Assembly (NCBI RefSeq): GCF_900107115.1
Contig: NZ_FNOS01000002.1
Span: 298,778-362,777 of the forward strand
DNA: 64,000 bases
DNA from: Salimicrobium album
Lineage (GTDB): Bacteria > Bacillota > Bacilli > Bacillales > Halobacillaceae
Direction of reading: 5' to 3'
Numbering within the stretch: the first letter of the stretch is position 1; every line of letters begins with the position of its first letter. The notes below the pieces were generated by a model. The model was not told the origin of the DNA. It saw nothing but the letters and a program-made list of their open reading frames with translations, and did no database searches. Positions 56,608 to 64,000 of the stretch are shown here, piece after piece. A program made the translations under genes and the position numbers.

Positions 56608-56997
56608 TCAGAAGGTCGCTCTGTCTTTGTCTTTGTTCTTTCCTTTACTCCCGTTGATCACTTTCAGGTGAGGAGCGTTGGATCTGCGTTTTCTCGTTTG
56701 TTTCCCTGAGGGCCTGGAAGATTTGACCGGTTCGCTTGAGCTGGTGCCGTACTTCTGTTTTGACTGTTTGACGGCCTGCTTATATTTCTTCATTTCATCT
56801 GTGTTGCCCCTTACACCTCCGGGTCTGCGTCGAATGAAAAAGAAATAAATCACTCCATAGATGATGGCTGCGACAACAACCATAGTAAGAATGGAAGCCA
56901 GAAAGCTGCCCGTGTTGGTCAGAAGCTGATTGACGATGTAGAACACTGCAAATCCAATAAATACATACATTACCCATTTAAACCATCCGCGTGCCAT
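56608..56997 (-). CDS. yqhP: SA1362-family membrane protein (YqhP-like), unknown function
   Basis: A protein of about 129 residues with two N-terminal membrane helices (about 5-25 and 30-52) and a long basic tail rich in Lys, Ser and Arg (SSSEPVKSSRPSGKQTRKRRS). The layout and RRRPGGVRGNTDEMKKYKQAVKQS segment (split at 58-82) fit the SA1362/YqhP family, which has no known function. The ATG at 56997 has AAAGGAGG 7 bp upstream; a further in-frame start at 57015 lies before that site. yqhQ, yqhR and aroQ, its neighbours in B. subtilis, are absent. Confidence 0.8.
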   Translation of the reverse strand: MARGWFKWVMYVFIGFAVFYIVNQLLTNTGSFLASILTMVVVAAIIYGVIYFFFIRRRPGGVRGNTDEMKKYKQAVKQSKQKYGTSSSEPVKSSRPSGKQTRKRRSNAPHLKVINGSKGKNKDKDRATF

Positions 56998-57254
56998 GAG
57001 GAGGCCTCCTTTCATAGCTCTTATACTACTGTTATACCACTTTTCGGGGTGTTTCTATCATGAAATCGCAAAATTTTTTAATTCTTATTTCACGTATCGC
57101 CCGGCAAATCACTTAAACAGATGAAAACCCGCGAAAATCTTTTTAGATCAATAGTCGCATACGGAGGGATGACGCTAGAGTAGTGATGGGACGTACAATT
57201 ATGATACACTATTAATGGCTATTAGTAAGAATATTCAAAGGAGGGTGAACACAT

Positions 57255-58316
57255 ATGTCGCGATTAGTACAAATAAGGGAGTCCATGAAGAAACAGAATA
57301 TAGACGGGCTACTGGTCATGAGTGATAAAAACAGGAGGTACATAACTGGTTTCACCGGAACTTCTGGAGCTGTAGTCATTACGGACACGACTGCGAAACT
57401 GATTACCGATTTCAGATATGTAGATCAGGCGAATGATCAGGTGAGTGAATTTGAAGTGGTAGAACACAAGGGCCCCATGTCCGACGAAGTGGCTGCACAG
57501 TTTTCCGAAGCAGGCAGTAAAAAAATCGGATTCGAAAAGGACCACATTACCTATGGTATATATGAAACTTTTTATGAGAAAGTAAAAGGGGAACTGGTTC
57601 CTGTATCAGGTATCGTCGAAGCTTTGCGTTTAATAAAAACGGACGAAGAACTTAGCGTGTTGAAGAAAGCAGCTGAAATTGCGGATGATGCTTTCGCTCA
57701 CATTCTGGACTTCATCAAACCTGGTGTAAAAGAGATAGACGTATCGAATGAACTTGAATTTTACATGAGGAAACAAGGGGCCACGTCCTCGAGTTTCGAC
57801 ATTATAGTCGCTTCCGGGTATCGTTCTGCACTGCCGCATGGGGTCGCTTCCGAGAAGGAAATCGAGTCCGGGGAACTCGTCACTCTCGATTTTGGAGCCC
57901 TCTACAAAGGGTACTGTTCCGACATTACGAGAACGGTGGCCGTAGGTGAGATTAATGAAAAACAAAAAGAGATATACTCAGTTGTGCTCGAGGCTCAGAA
58001 AAAAGGAATGAACGGTCTGAAGGCCGGACTGACAGGCAAAGAAGCTGATGCACTTACGAGAGATGTCATCGACGATAAAGGGTATGGCAGTTACTTCGGA
58101 CATTCCACCGGTCACGGTATAGGACTCGACGTACATGAAGGACCCGCACTGTCGCATCGGTCCGACGTGGAATTGAAACCCGGCATGGTCGTTACGGTGG
58201 AACCGGGTATATATGTGAAAGGCGTAGGCGGCTGCAGAATCGAGGACGATACGGTCATAACGGAAAAGGGGAACGAGCCCCTGAATTTTGCGCCTAAAGA
58301 ACTGATTGTTTTATAA
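57255..58316 (+). CDS. papA: Xaa-Pro aminopeptidase PapA (M24B, YqhT)
   Basis: A cytoplasmic metallopeptidase that removes N-terminal residues next to proline. The 353-residue protein has a creatinase-like N-terminal domain (about 1-125) and the pita-bread catalytic domain with metal ligands in VTLDFGALYKGYCSDITRT (two Asp), GHSTGHGIGLDVHE (His), VVTVEPGIY (Glu) and RIEDDTV (Glu). AAAGGAGGGTGAAC precedes the ATG. It is followed by efp after 15 bp, as in B. subtilis; the pair makes sense because EF-P rescues ribosomes at Pro-Pro sequences. Confidence 0.95.
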   Translation: MSRLVQIRESMKKQNIDGLLVMSDKNRRYITGFTGTSGAVVITDTTAKLITDFRYVDQANDQVSEFEVVEHKGPMSDEVAAQFSEAGSKKIGFEKDHITYGIYETFYEKVKGELVPVSGIVEALRLIKTDEELSVLKKAAEIADDAFAHILDFIKPGVKEIDVSNELEFYMRKQGATSSSFDIIVASGYRSALPHGVASEKEIESGELVTLDFGALYKGYCSDITRTVAVGEINEKQKEIYSVVLEAQKKGMNGLKAGLTGKEADALTRDVIDDKGYGSYFGHSTGHGIGLDVHEGPALSHRSDVELKPGMVVTVEPGIYVKGVGGCRIEDDTVITEKGNEPLNFAPKELIVL

Positions 58317-58331
58317 GTAGGGAGGAAAATA

Positions 58332-58889
58332 ATGATTTCAGTAAACGATTTTAAGACAGGACTAACTATTGAAGTGGATGGGGAAATTTGGAGTGTCATG
58401 GATTTTCAACACGTTAAACCGGGTAAGGGAGCGGCTTTTGTCCGTACCAAACTCAGGAATCTCAGGAATGGAAATATCCAGGAAAAGACGTTCCGTGGTG
58501 GCGAAAAAGTGAACCGTGCTCACATTGAAACGAAAAAAATGCAGTATTTGTATGGGTCGGGCGATATGCATACGTTTATGGATACGCACACCTACGACCA
58601 GCTGGCACTGCCGGAGCAGCAGATTGGCGATAAACTATACTACATCAAAGAAAATATGGAAGTGTCTATTCAGACATATGGAGCTGAAACGATCGGAATT
58701 GAACTTCCGAAAAACGTCCAGTTGCAAGTAACCGAAACGGAACCCGGTGTGAAAGGTGATACAGCGAGCGGAGGTACGAAACCTGCCACTCTTGAAACGG
58801 GTCTTACTGTTCAGGTACCGTTCTTCGTGAACGAGGGCGATATGCTCCTCATCAGCACTGATGAAGGGAAATATGTATCCAGAGCCTAG
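58332..58889 (+). CDS. efp: Elongation factor P
   Basis: EF-P relieves ribosome stalling at polyproline. The 185-residue protein has three OB/KOW-like domains, with the tip of domain I reading [17 protein letters not shown] (modified Lys is in PGKGAAF near residue 32), domain [18 protein letters not shown] and domain [23 protein letters not shown] (split at 133-152). AGGGAGGAAAA precedes the ATG. In B. subtilis yqhV and the spoIIIA operon follow; here accB does. Confidence 0.97.
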   Translation: MISVNDFKTGLTIEVDGEIWSVMDFQHVKPGKGAAFVRTKLRNLRNGNIQEKTFRGGEKVNRAHIETKKMQYLYGSGDMHTFMDTHTYDQLALPEQQIGDKLYYIKENMEVSIQTYGAETIGIELPKNVQLQVTETEPGVKGDTASGGTKPATLETGLTVQVPFFVNEGDMLLISTDEGKYVSRA

Positions 58890-58891
58890 TC

Positions 58892-58934
58892 AACTGTCCT
58901 TCCGGAGTTTTCGGACTCCGGAAAGACAGTTTTA
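58892..58934 (+). terminator. Terminator after papA-efp
   Basis: AACTGTCCTTCCGGAGT pairs with ACTCCGGAAAGACAGTT (one mismatch) around TTTTCGG, followed by TT. Confidence 0.85.
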
Positions 58935-58980
58935 ACAAAAAAATTTCAAAGATTACTTTTTGTAATCGCTTTCCGAGTAG

Positions 58981-59009
58981 TTGCAGGCCGGAAATATCTA
59001 TCGTAAAAT
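58981..59009 (+). promoter_or_regulatory. Sigma-A promoter for accBC-yqhY
   Basis: TTGCAG (58981-58986), 17 bp and TAAAAT (59004-59009), 49 bp before accB. The gap between efp and accB is only 169 bp and contains just this and the terminator. Confidence 0.65.
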
Positions 59010-59058
59010 GAGGAAGTAGTCACATTATACAGATTTTACATAAAAGGAGTGCCAGTAA

Positions 59059-59577
59059 ATGCTAAAGGTGCAGGAAATCAGGGAAATTATTAAGCTAATT
59101 GATGAATCAAGTGTTCAGGAATTCGAATACGAATCCGGAGACAGCAAAGTCACTTTGAAAAAACACGGAGGCTCAGTTCCTGTGGCTGAGGCACAACCTG
59201 TAGTTCAGGCACCATCACCGGTGCAAGAGGCTGCGCCGGTCAGGCAGGAAAACACTTCCGTTGAGGAACAGCCTTCCAATGAGAAAAATAAAGCAGAAGA
59301 GAAAGTTCAGGAATCGAAGACAGAAGCTTCTGCCGATTATGATTATGAAGTAACCTCTCCAATGGTAGGGACTATTTATCACGCTCCGGCGCCGGAAGAT
59401 GATCCTTACGTACAGGTAGGAGACAGAGTAAGTAATGATTCTGTAGTTTGTATCGTAGAAGCAATGAAACTATTTAATGAAATTGAAGCGGAAGTTTCTG
59501 GGGAGATTGTTGAAATCCTGGTAAGCGACGGGGATCTTGTAGAATATAACCAGCCACTTTTCCGCGTAAAACGCTAA
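59059..59577 (+). CDS. accB: Biotin carboxyl carrier protein of acetyl-CoA carboxylase
   Basis: AccB carries the biotin arm that shuttles carboxyl groups in fatty-acid synthesis. The 172-residue protein has an N-terminal domain (MLKVQEIREIIKLIDES), a long Pro/Ala/Glu-rich linker (about 38-100) and the C-terminal biotinyl domain with the biotinylated Lys in VEAMKLFNEIEAEV. AAAAGGAG precedes the ATG. It is followed by accC after 16 bp. Confidence 0.97.
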   Translation: MLKVQEIREIIKLIDESSVQEFEYESGDSKVTLKKHGGSVPVAEAQPVVQAPSPVQEAAPVRQENTSVEEQPSNEKNKAEEKVQESKTEASADYDYEVTSPMVGTIYHAPAPEDDPYVQVGDRVSNDSVVCIVEAMKLFNEIEAEVSGEIVEILVSDGDLVEYNQPLFRVKR

Positions 59578-59593
59578 AGAGAGGTGGGAGCAT

Positions 59594-60961
59594 TTGATTA
59601 AAAAAGTATTAATAGCCAACAGGGGAGAAATTGCGGTCCGCATCATCCGTGCGTGTAAAGAAATGGACATTGAGACTGTTGCTGTCTATTCCGAACCGGA
59701 TAAGGAGGCTCTGCATGTCCAAATTGCAGATGAAGCCTACTGCGTAGGTCCCAAACTCAGTAAGGACAGCTACTTGAACTATACGAACATACTTAGTGCA
59801 GCTACGATGAGCGGCTCCGATGCCATTCATCCGGGTTACGGATTTTTATCGGAGAATGCTGAGTTCGCTGAGATGTGTGAAGAATGCAATGTGACTTTTA
59901 TCGGTCCTTCAGCATATGCCATTCAGAACATGGGTACGAAGGACGTAGCGAGACAGACGATGGAAGATGCCGGAGTCCCGGTGGTGCCAGGTTCGAAAGG
60001 GATAATCAAGGATACCGATGAAGGTAAACAGGTTGCTGAAGAAATCGGCTACCCCGTAATCATTAAAGCCACTGCCGGCGGCGGAGGTAAAGGGATACGG
60101 GTAGCCCGTGACGAAAAAGAACTGATTGAAGGTATTAAGATGACGCAGCAGGAAGCGGAAACTTCTTTCGGTAACCCGGGTGTGTATCTTGAAAAATTCA
60201 TAGAGGATTTCCGTCACGTAGAGATTCAGGTTCTCGCCGATAATCATGGCAATGCCATTCACTTGGGAGAAAGGGACTGCTCTGTACAGAGACGTCTTCA
60301 GAAGCTGATCGAAGAAACCCCTTCTCCCGCAGTCACGGAAGACATCCGTAAGGAAATGGGTGATGCTGCTGTGCAGGCAGCGCTCGCGGTTAATTATTCC
60401 GGAGCAGGAACGATAGAGTTCATTTTCGATCATAACGAAAAGAAATTCTATTTTATGGAGATGAACACACGTATTCAGGTGGAACACCCTGTGACGGAGA
60501 TGGTTACAGGAGTCGACCTGATTAAAGAGCAGATTAAAGTTGCTAACAATGAAGTGCTTTCCTTTCGTCAGGAAGATATTAAATTTGAGGGCTGGGCGAT
60601 TGAATGCAGGATCAACGCGGAAGACCCTTTTAAGAATTTCATGCCTTCAGCCGGCTACATTGACATGTACCTTCCACCGGGAGGTTTCGGAGTCAGGGTG
60701 GATTCGGCAGCCTACACAGGCTATATGATTCCTCCGTACTACGATTCCATGGTAGCTAAACTGATCACATACGGACAAGACAGAGACGAAGCTATCGCAA
60801 AAATGAGACGTGCCCTCAGTGAATTTGTGGTGGAAGGGGTGCACACTACTATCCCGTTCCATCAGCGAATGATGAACCATGAAGTGTTTAAGGGAGGCGA
60901 CTTCAACACGAAGTTCCTCGAAACATACGCTGTCATGGATGAGAAAGAGGAGAATTTATAA
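59594..60961 (+). CDS. accC: Biotin carboxylase of acetyl-CoA carboxylase
   Basis: AccC carboxylates biotin on AccB at the expense of ATP and bicarbonate. The 455-residue ATP-grasp enzyme has KVLIANRGEIAVRIIRACKE at the N-terminus, HPGYGFLSENAEFA, the glycine-rich KATAGGGGKGIR, GERDCSVQRRLQKLIEETPSP (split at 234-254) and FMEMNTRIQVEHPVTE. It starts with TTG at 59594 after GAGAGGTGGGAG. Its stop overlaps the yqhY start by one base. Confidence 0.97.
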   Translation: MIKKVLIANRGEIAVRIIRACKEMDIETVAVYSEPDKEALHVQIADEAYCVGPKLSKDSYLNYTNILSAATMSGSDAIHPGYGFLSENAEFAEMCEECNVTFIGPSAYAIQNMGTKDVARQTMEDAGVPVVPGSKGIIKDTDEGKQVAEEIGYPVIIKATAGGGGKGIRVARDEKELIEGIKMTQQEAETSFGNPGVYLEKFIEDFRHVEIQVLADNHGNAIHLGERDCSVQRRLQKLIEETPSPAVTEDIRKEMGDAAVQAALAVNYSGAGTIEFIFDHNEKKFYFMEMNTRIQVEHPVTEMVTGVDLIKEQIKVANNEVLSFRQEDIKFEGWAIECRINAEDPFKNFMPSAGYIDMYLPPGGFGVRVDSAAYTGYMIPPYYDSMVAKLITYGQDRDEAIAKMRRALSEFVVEGVHTTIPFHQRMMNHEVFKGGDFNTKFLETYAVMDEKEENL

Positions 60962-61350
60962 TGGATGAACATCCGGTGAATGTAACCGAAAGCTCGAACC
61001 TCGGTTCTATAGTAATAGCCCCTGAAGTAATCGAAGTAATTTCAGGTATTGCAGTGTCCGAGGTGAGCGGTGTAGCTGAAATGAGAGGTAACTTTGCAGC
61101 TGGGGTGGCTGAAAGACTCGGTAAGAAATCGCGCGGAAAAGGTGTGAAAGTAGATCTTCTCGAAGAAGGTGTTGTAATCGAGACTTACGTAGTGATGGAT
61201 TACGGAATTTCCATCCCCGAAGCTGCGAAAAAAATTCAGGAAAACACTCGCCAGGCTCTTGAAAACATGACCTCTCTTTCCGTAAAAGAAGTGAACGTTC
61301 ATGTCGTCGGTGTCCACATGGATATAAAAGAAACAGAAACGAACGAATAA
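60961..61350 (+). CDS. yqhY: Asp23/Gls24 family envelope stress response protein (YqhY)
   Basis: DUF322 (Asp23) proteins are abundant small proteins linked to envelope and acetyl-CoA carboxylase homeostasis. The 129-residue protein has IVIAPEVIEVISGIAVSEVSGVAEM (split at 17-41), VIETYVVMDYGISIPEAAKKIQ and KEVNVHVVGVHM. The ATG overlaps the accC stop by one base, an accBC-yqhY operon as in B. subtilis. A terminator follows. Confidence 0.94.
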   Translation: MDEHPVNVTESSNLGSIVIAPEVIEVISGIAVSEVSGVAEMRGNFAAGVAERLGKKSRGKGVKVDLLEEGVVIETYVVMDYGISIPEAAKKIQENTRQALENMTSLSVKEVNVHVVGVHMDIKETETNE

Positions 61351-61353
61351 AAG

Positions 61354-61383
61354 GATCGGAGCAACTGCTCCGATCTTTTTTTG
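61354..61383 (+). terminator. Terminator after accBC-yqhY
   Basis: GATCGGAGC (61354-61362) pairs with GCTCCGATC (61367-61375) around AACT, followed by TTTTTTT. Confidence 0.92.
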
Positions 61384-61466
61384 ATGATAAAAGTGGAGAA
61401 CGAAAAAGGCGCTGCCCCTCTTACGTAATTTACTTACGGATCTTGTTCGCATTTCGGGTTTGTAAA

Positions 61467-61475
61467 TGATATGAT
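61467..61475 (+). promoter_or_regulatory. Extended -10 candidate for nusB-folD-xseA
   Basis: TGATATGAT at 61467-61475 fits an extended -10; no good -35 is present at 16-18 bp. It lies 33 bp before nusB. Confidence 0.4.
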
Positions 61476-61508
61476 TTTAATCGGACAGAGTTCGAAAGGG
61501 GAAAGAAA

Positions 61509-61883
61509 ATGAAAAGAAGGTTAGCCAGAGAAAAAGCGTTTCAGACGCTTTTTCAAATGCTCACAACACATTTGACACAGCAGGAAGCAGTGGATTACGT
61601 AATGGAAGGCGAAAGAGACGAGTTTCTGATGGAGCTCGTTGCCGGAGTGACCCGGCATCAGCAGGAACTTGATGAAATTATTTCGGATCATCTGGAGCAC
61701 TGGTCACTCGAACGTCTTCCTAAGGTGGAAAGAACAGTGCTTCGCATAGCGATATTCGAGTTGAAATTCTACGGCGACACTCCAACTCAGGTTGCAATCA
61801 ATGAAGCCGTCGAACTCGCGAAAACATTCGGGGAAGAGACCTCCGGAAGGTTTGTAAACGGAGTATTATCTAAAATTCAATAA
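61509..61883 (+). CDS. nusB: Transcription antitermination factor NusB
   Basis: NusB with NusE binds boxA RNA and supports antitermination of rRNA transcription. The 124-residue all-helical protein shows RRLAREKAFQTLFQM at the N-terminus, the central LERLPKVERTVLRIAIFEL and the C-terminal INEAVELAKTFGEETSGRFVNGVL. GAAAGGGGAAAGAAA precedes the ATG. It is followed by folD after 22 bp. Confidence 0.96.
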   Translation: MKRRLAREKAFQTLFQMLTTHLTQQEAVDYVMEGERDEFLMELVAGVTRHQQELDEIISDHLEHWSLERLPKVERTVLRIAIFELKFYGDTPTQVAINEAVELAKTFGEETSGRFVNGVLSKIQ

Positions 61884-61905
61884 CAGGAAACGGGGGAGTA
61901 AGGAA

Positions 61906-62754
61906 ATGGCAGCAGAAATCATATATGGCAGCGAACTTGCCCAGGAGATAAGAAGTGAACTGAAAAGTGAAGTGGAGACTCTTAACGGACAGGGCATCCA
62001 TCCGAAACTTTCGGTTATTATAATCGGGGACGATCCCGCTTCCAAATCCTACGTAAGGGGAAAACAGAAAGCCTCCAATAAAATCGGTATGGATGCTGAC
62101 CTGTGGGAATATGACAGTACAATCACAGAAACAGAGTTGCTGAACAAAATTGAAGAGCTGAATAACGAGAAAAGCGTGCACGGTATTCTTGTTCAACTTC
62201 CCCTTCCCGATCATATTGAAGATCAGAAAGTGATTGAAGCTATCTCGCCGGAAAAAGACGTGGATGGCTTTCATCCGATCAGTATCGGTAAGATGATGAC
62301 GAATCAGGAGACGTTTCTTCCATGCACTCCTCATGGAATTATAGTAATGATGGAACGGGCCGGGATTGAACTGGAAGGGAAACATGCAGTCATCCTCGGC
62401 AGAAGTAACCTTGTAGGAAAACCGGTAGGACAGCTCCTGCTTAATAAGAATGCGACGGTGACCTACTGCCACTCAAAAACCGAGGACGCGCAAAACATAA
62501 CGAAACAGGCCGATATTCTTATTGTGGCGATAGGTAAACCGTCCGTAATTTCAGCAGAAGATATTAAACCCGGAGCAGTCGTCATCGATGTAGGCGTGAA
62601 CCGAGTAGATGGAAAACTTACCGGGGACGTGGATTTTGAATCCGTTAAGGAAAAAGCTTCCTATCTCACTCCAGTCCCTAAAGGAGTAGGTCCAATGACT
62701 ATTACGATGCTTCTCCATAACACGATTGAAGCAGCGAAAAGAATACATCAATAA
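61906..62754 (+). CDS. folD: Bifunctional methylenetetrahydrofolate dehydrogenase/cyclohydrolase FolD
   Basis: FolD interconverts 5,10-methylene-, methenyl- and 10-formyl-THF with NADP. The 282-residue protein has KLSVIIIGDDPASKSYVRGKQKA (split at 35-57, catalytic Lys), GILVQLPLPDHI, PEKDVDGFHPISIG, the cofactor loop VILGRSNLVGKPVGQLL and PVPKGVGPMTITML. GGGGGAG precedes the ATG. It and the GcvT/YqgN enzymes share the folate one-carbon pool. Confidence 0.97.
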   Translation: MAAEIIYGSELAQEIRSELKSEVETLNGQGIHPKLSVIIIGDDPASKSYVRGKQKASNKIGMDADLWEYDSTITETELLNKIEELNNEKSVHGILVQLPLPDHIEDQKVIEAISPEKDVDGFHPISIGKMMTNQETFLPCTPHGIIVMMERAGIELEGKHAVILGRSNLVGKPVGQLLLNKNATVTYCHSKTEDAQNITKQADILIVAIGKPSVISAEDIKPGAVVIDVGVNRVDGKLTGDVDFESVKEKASYLTPVPKGVGPMTITMLLHNTIEAAKRIHQ

Positions 62755-62772
62755 CCGGGGGAGGGGTATCCA

Positions 62773-64000
62773 GTGGAAGATCGTTACTTGACGGTCACGG
62801 CCCTGACAAGGTATATCAAGCAGAAGATATCGAGGGACTCCCATCTTAAAGAAGTGTGGTTAAGAGGGGAAATCTCCAATTTCAAACATCACAGTCGCGG
62901 CCACATGTATTTCTCAATGAAAGATGACAGCGCACGGATTCAGACGGTTATGTTTGCAGGCAATAACCGTAATCTTAATTTTGCACCGGAAAACGGCATG
63001 AGCGTCCTCATAAGAGGGGAAATTAATGTTTATGAGCCCATGGGTCAATATCAGTTATATGCAAAAGAAATGATACCGGATGGTATTGGAGACTTACATA
63101 TTGCTTTTGAACAGCTTAAAGACAGACTCATGAAAGAAGGAATATTTTCCGACGAAAACAAGCAGTCAGCTCCGCTCATCCCCGCTCACATCGGTGTTAT
63201 TACTTCTCCGACAGGGGCGGCCATCCGAGATATTATCACAACCATAGAGAGAAGATTCCCCGTAGTGAAAATATCCGTACTCCCGGTTCCTGTTCAAGGG
63301 AAAAGAGCAGCTTCTTCTGTCTCACGCGCTATCGCCTACGCTAATCAGAACCTTGAATGCGACCTGCTTATCGTAGGCCGAGGGGGAGGGTCGATAGAAG
63401 ATCTTTGGGGATTCAATGAAGAGGAAGTTGCGAGAGCTGTTTATCATTCCCATATACCGATAATATCTGCAGTCGGCCATGAAACGGACACTACCATTAT
63501 TGATTTTGCCGCGGACTACCGTGCCCCTACCCCGACAGGAGCGGCAGAAATAGCGGTGCCGGACTGGAGAGAATTGAACAGTCAAATTATTAATTATACC
63601 CGCAGACTTCAGCAGGCTCTCGATGTGAAAGTGGAGCATGCGAAAGAGCGGCTGCAATCACTGAAAAAATCATATGCCTTCAAATATCCGAAACAGCTTA
63701 CTCAGCAGAAAGAGCAGGATCTCGACAGAATAATGGACCGGTTCCATGCCGCTGCAAAACGACTGCAAAGGGAAAAGACCGATTCGGCTAAACGGCTGGA
63801 AAACAGACTGCATCAGATCAGCCCGGACAAACGCCTGGAACGAGAACAGGCGAATGTCCGTCAGCTGGATAACCGTCTGAACAAACAGATGCAGAGAATT
63901 GTGGAAGAGAAGAAGTACCGCTGGCAGTCGCTCGTGCAGCAGCTCTCACTCGTAAACCCTCTGGAAATTATGAAAAGGGGTTATGCCCTGCCGTATAACG
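62773..64000 (+). CDS. xseA: Exodeoxyribonuclease VII large subunit XseA (3' end outside window)
   Basis: The large subunit of exonuclease VII, which degrades single-stranded DNA. It starts with GTG at 62773 (GGGGGAGGGG just upstream) and stays open to the window end, giving 409 visible residues of a protein usually near 450. Domains are an N-terminal OB-fold with LRGEISNFKHHSRGHMYFSM (about residues 30-49) and the catalytic domain with GVITSPTGAAIRDI, VGRGGGSIEDLWGFN, and SAVGHETDTTIIDFAAD, followed by a long coiled coil from about residue 275 and a C-terminal PLEIMKRGYAL. It should be followed by xseB outside the window. Confidence 0.96.
   Translation, partial: MEDRYLTVTALTRYIKQKISRDSHLKEVWLRGEISNFKHHSRGHMYFSMKDDSARIQTVMFAGNNRNLNFAPENGMSVLIRGEINVYEPMGQYQLYAKEMIPDGIGDLHIAFEQLKDRLMKEGIFSDENKQSAPLIPAHIGVITSPTGAAIRDIITTIERRFPVVKISVLPVPVQGKRAASSVSRAIAYANQNLECDLLIVGRGGGSIEDLWGFNEEEVARAVYHSHIPIISAVGHETDTTIIDFAADYRAPTPTGAAEIAVPDWRELNSQIINYTRRLQQALDVKVEHAKERLQSLKKSYAFKYPKQLTQQKEQDLDRIMDRFHAAAKRLQREKTDSAKRLENRLHQISPDKRLEREQANVRQLDNRLNKQMQRIVEEKKYRWQSLVQQLSLVNPLEIMKRGYALPYN

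Overview
The window is chromosomal backbone from a low-to-mid GC Bacillota, most likely a member of the Bacillaceae. The gene order follows the Bacillus subtilis hrcA-to-xseA segment closely (hrcA-grpE-dnaK-dnaJ, floA-phoH-ybeY-dgkA-era-recO-glyQS-ccpN-dnaG-sigA, ispH-cshB-nfo-ispG, sodA, gluP-yqgQ-glcK, comG, gcvT-gcvPA-gcvPB, mntR, papA-efp, accBC-yqhY-nusB-folD-xseA). Many proteins are rich in Glu and Asp, which fits a moderate halophile such as Salimicrobium or Halobacillus; this assignment is inference. There are no insertion sequences, prophage genes, CRISPR arrays or rRNA genes.

Layout. 1-7.2 kb: heat-shock genes (hrcA is cut by the window edge) with prmA, rsmE and deoC. 7.2-14.6 kb: rpsU-yqeY, the NfeD/flotillin operon, phoH, ybeY, dgkA, era, recO. 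14.6-24.2 kb: a glycyl T-box and glyQS, ccpN-yqfL, yqxD, dnaG-sigA, cytochrome c550. 24.2-33.3 kb: trmK-nif3, ispH, cshB, nfo, ispG, a second NfeD protein and a Na/Pi cotransporter. 33.4-33.9 kb: five tRNA genes (Met, His, Ile2, Ser, Phe). 34-43 kb: sodA, rpmG, yqgN, ldh, gluP-yqgQ-glcK, an LtaS-family enzyme and the fetAB exporter. 43-48.2 kb: yqgW, yqgX, yqgY and a complete comGA-GG operon on the minus strand. 48.3-52.6 kb: a tandem glycine riboswitch and the glycine cleavage genes. 52.6-64 kb: yqhL, B12-dependent nrdJ behind NrdR boxes, mntR, yqhP, papA-efp, accBC, yqhY, nusB, folD and the start of xseA.

The main observations concern what is absent and how genes are controlled. The sporulation genes that B. 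subtilis carries inside this synteny (spoIIIAA-AH between efp and accB, yqfC-yqfD before phoH) are missing with clean junctions, as are pgpH and mtaB, pointing to an asporogenous lineage. Both NfeD genes sit behind matching sigma-W-type promoters (TGAAAC-N17-CGTA), and the LtaS-family gene has a related ECF-like element. nrdJ has two NrdR boxes 31 bp apart. rpsU and sodA have perfect 5'-leader stem-loops. I found no previously undescribed system here; the novelty is regulatory and evolutionary.
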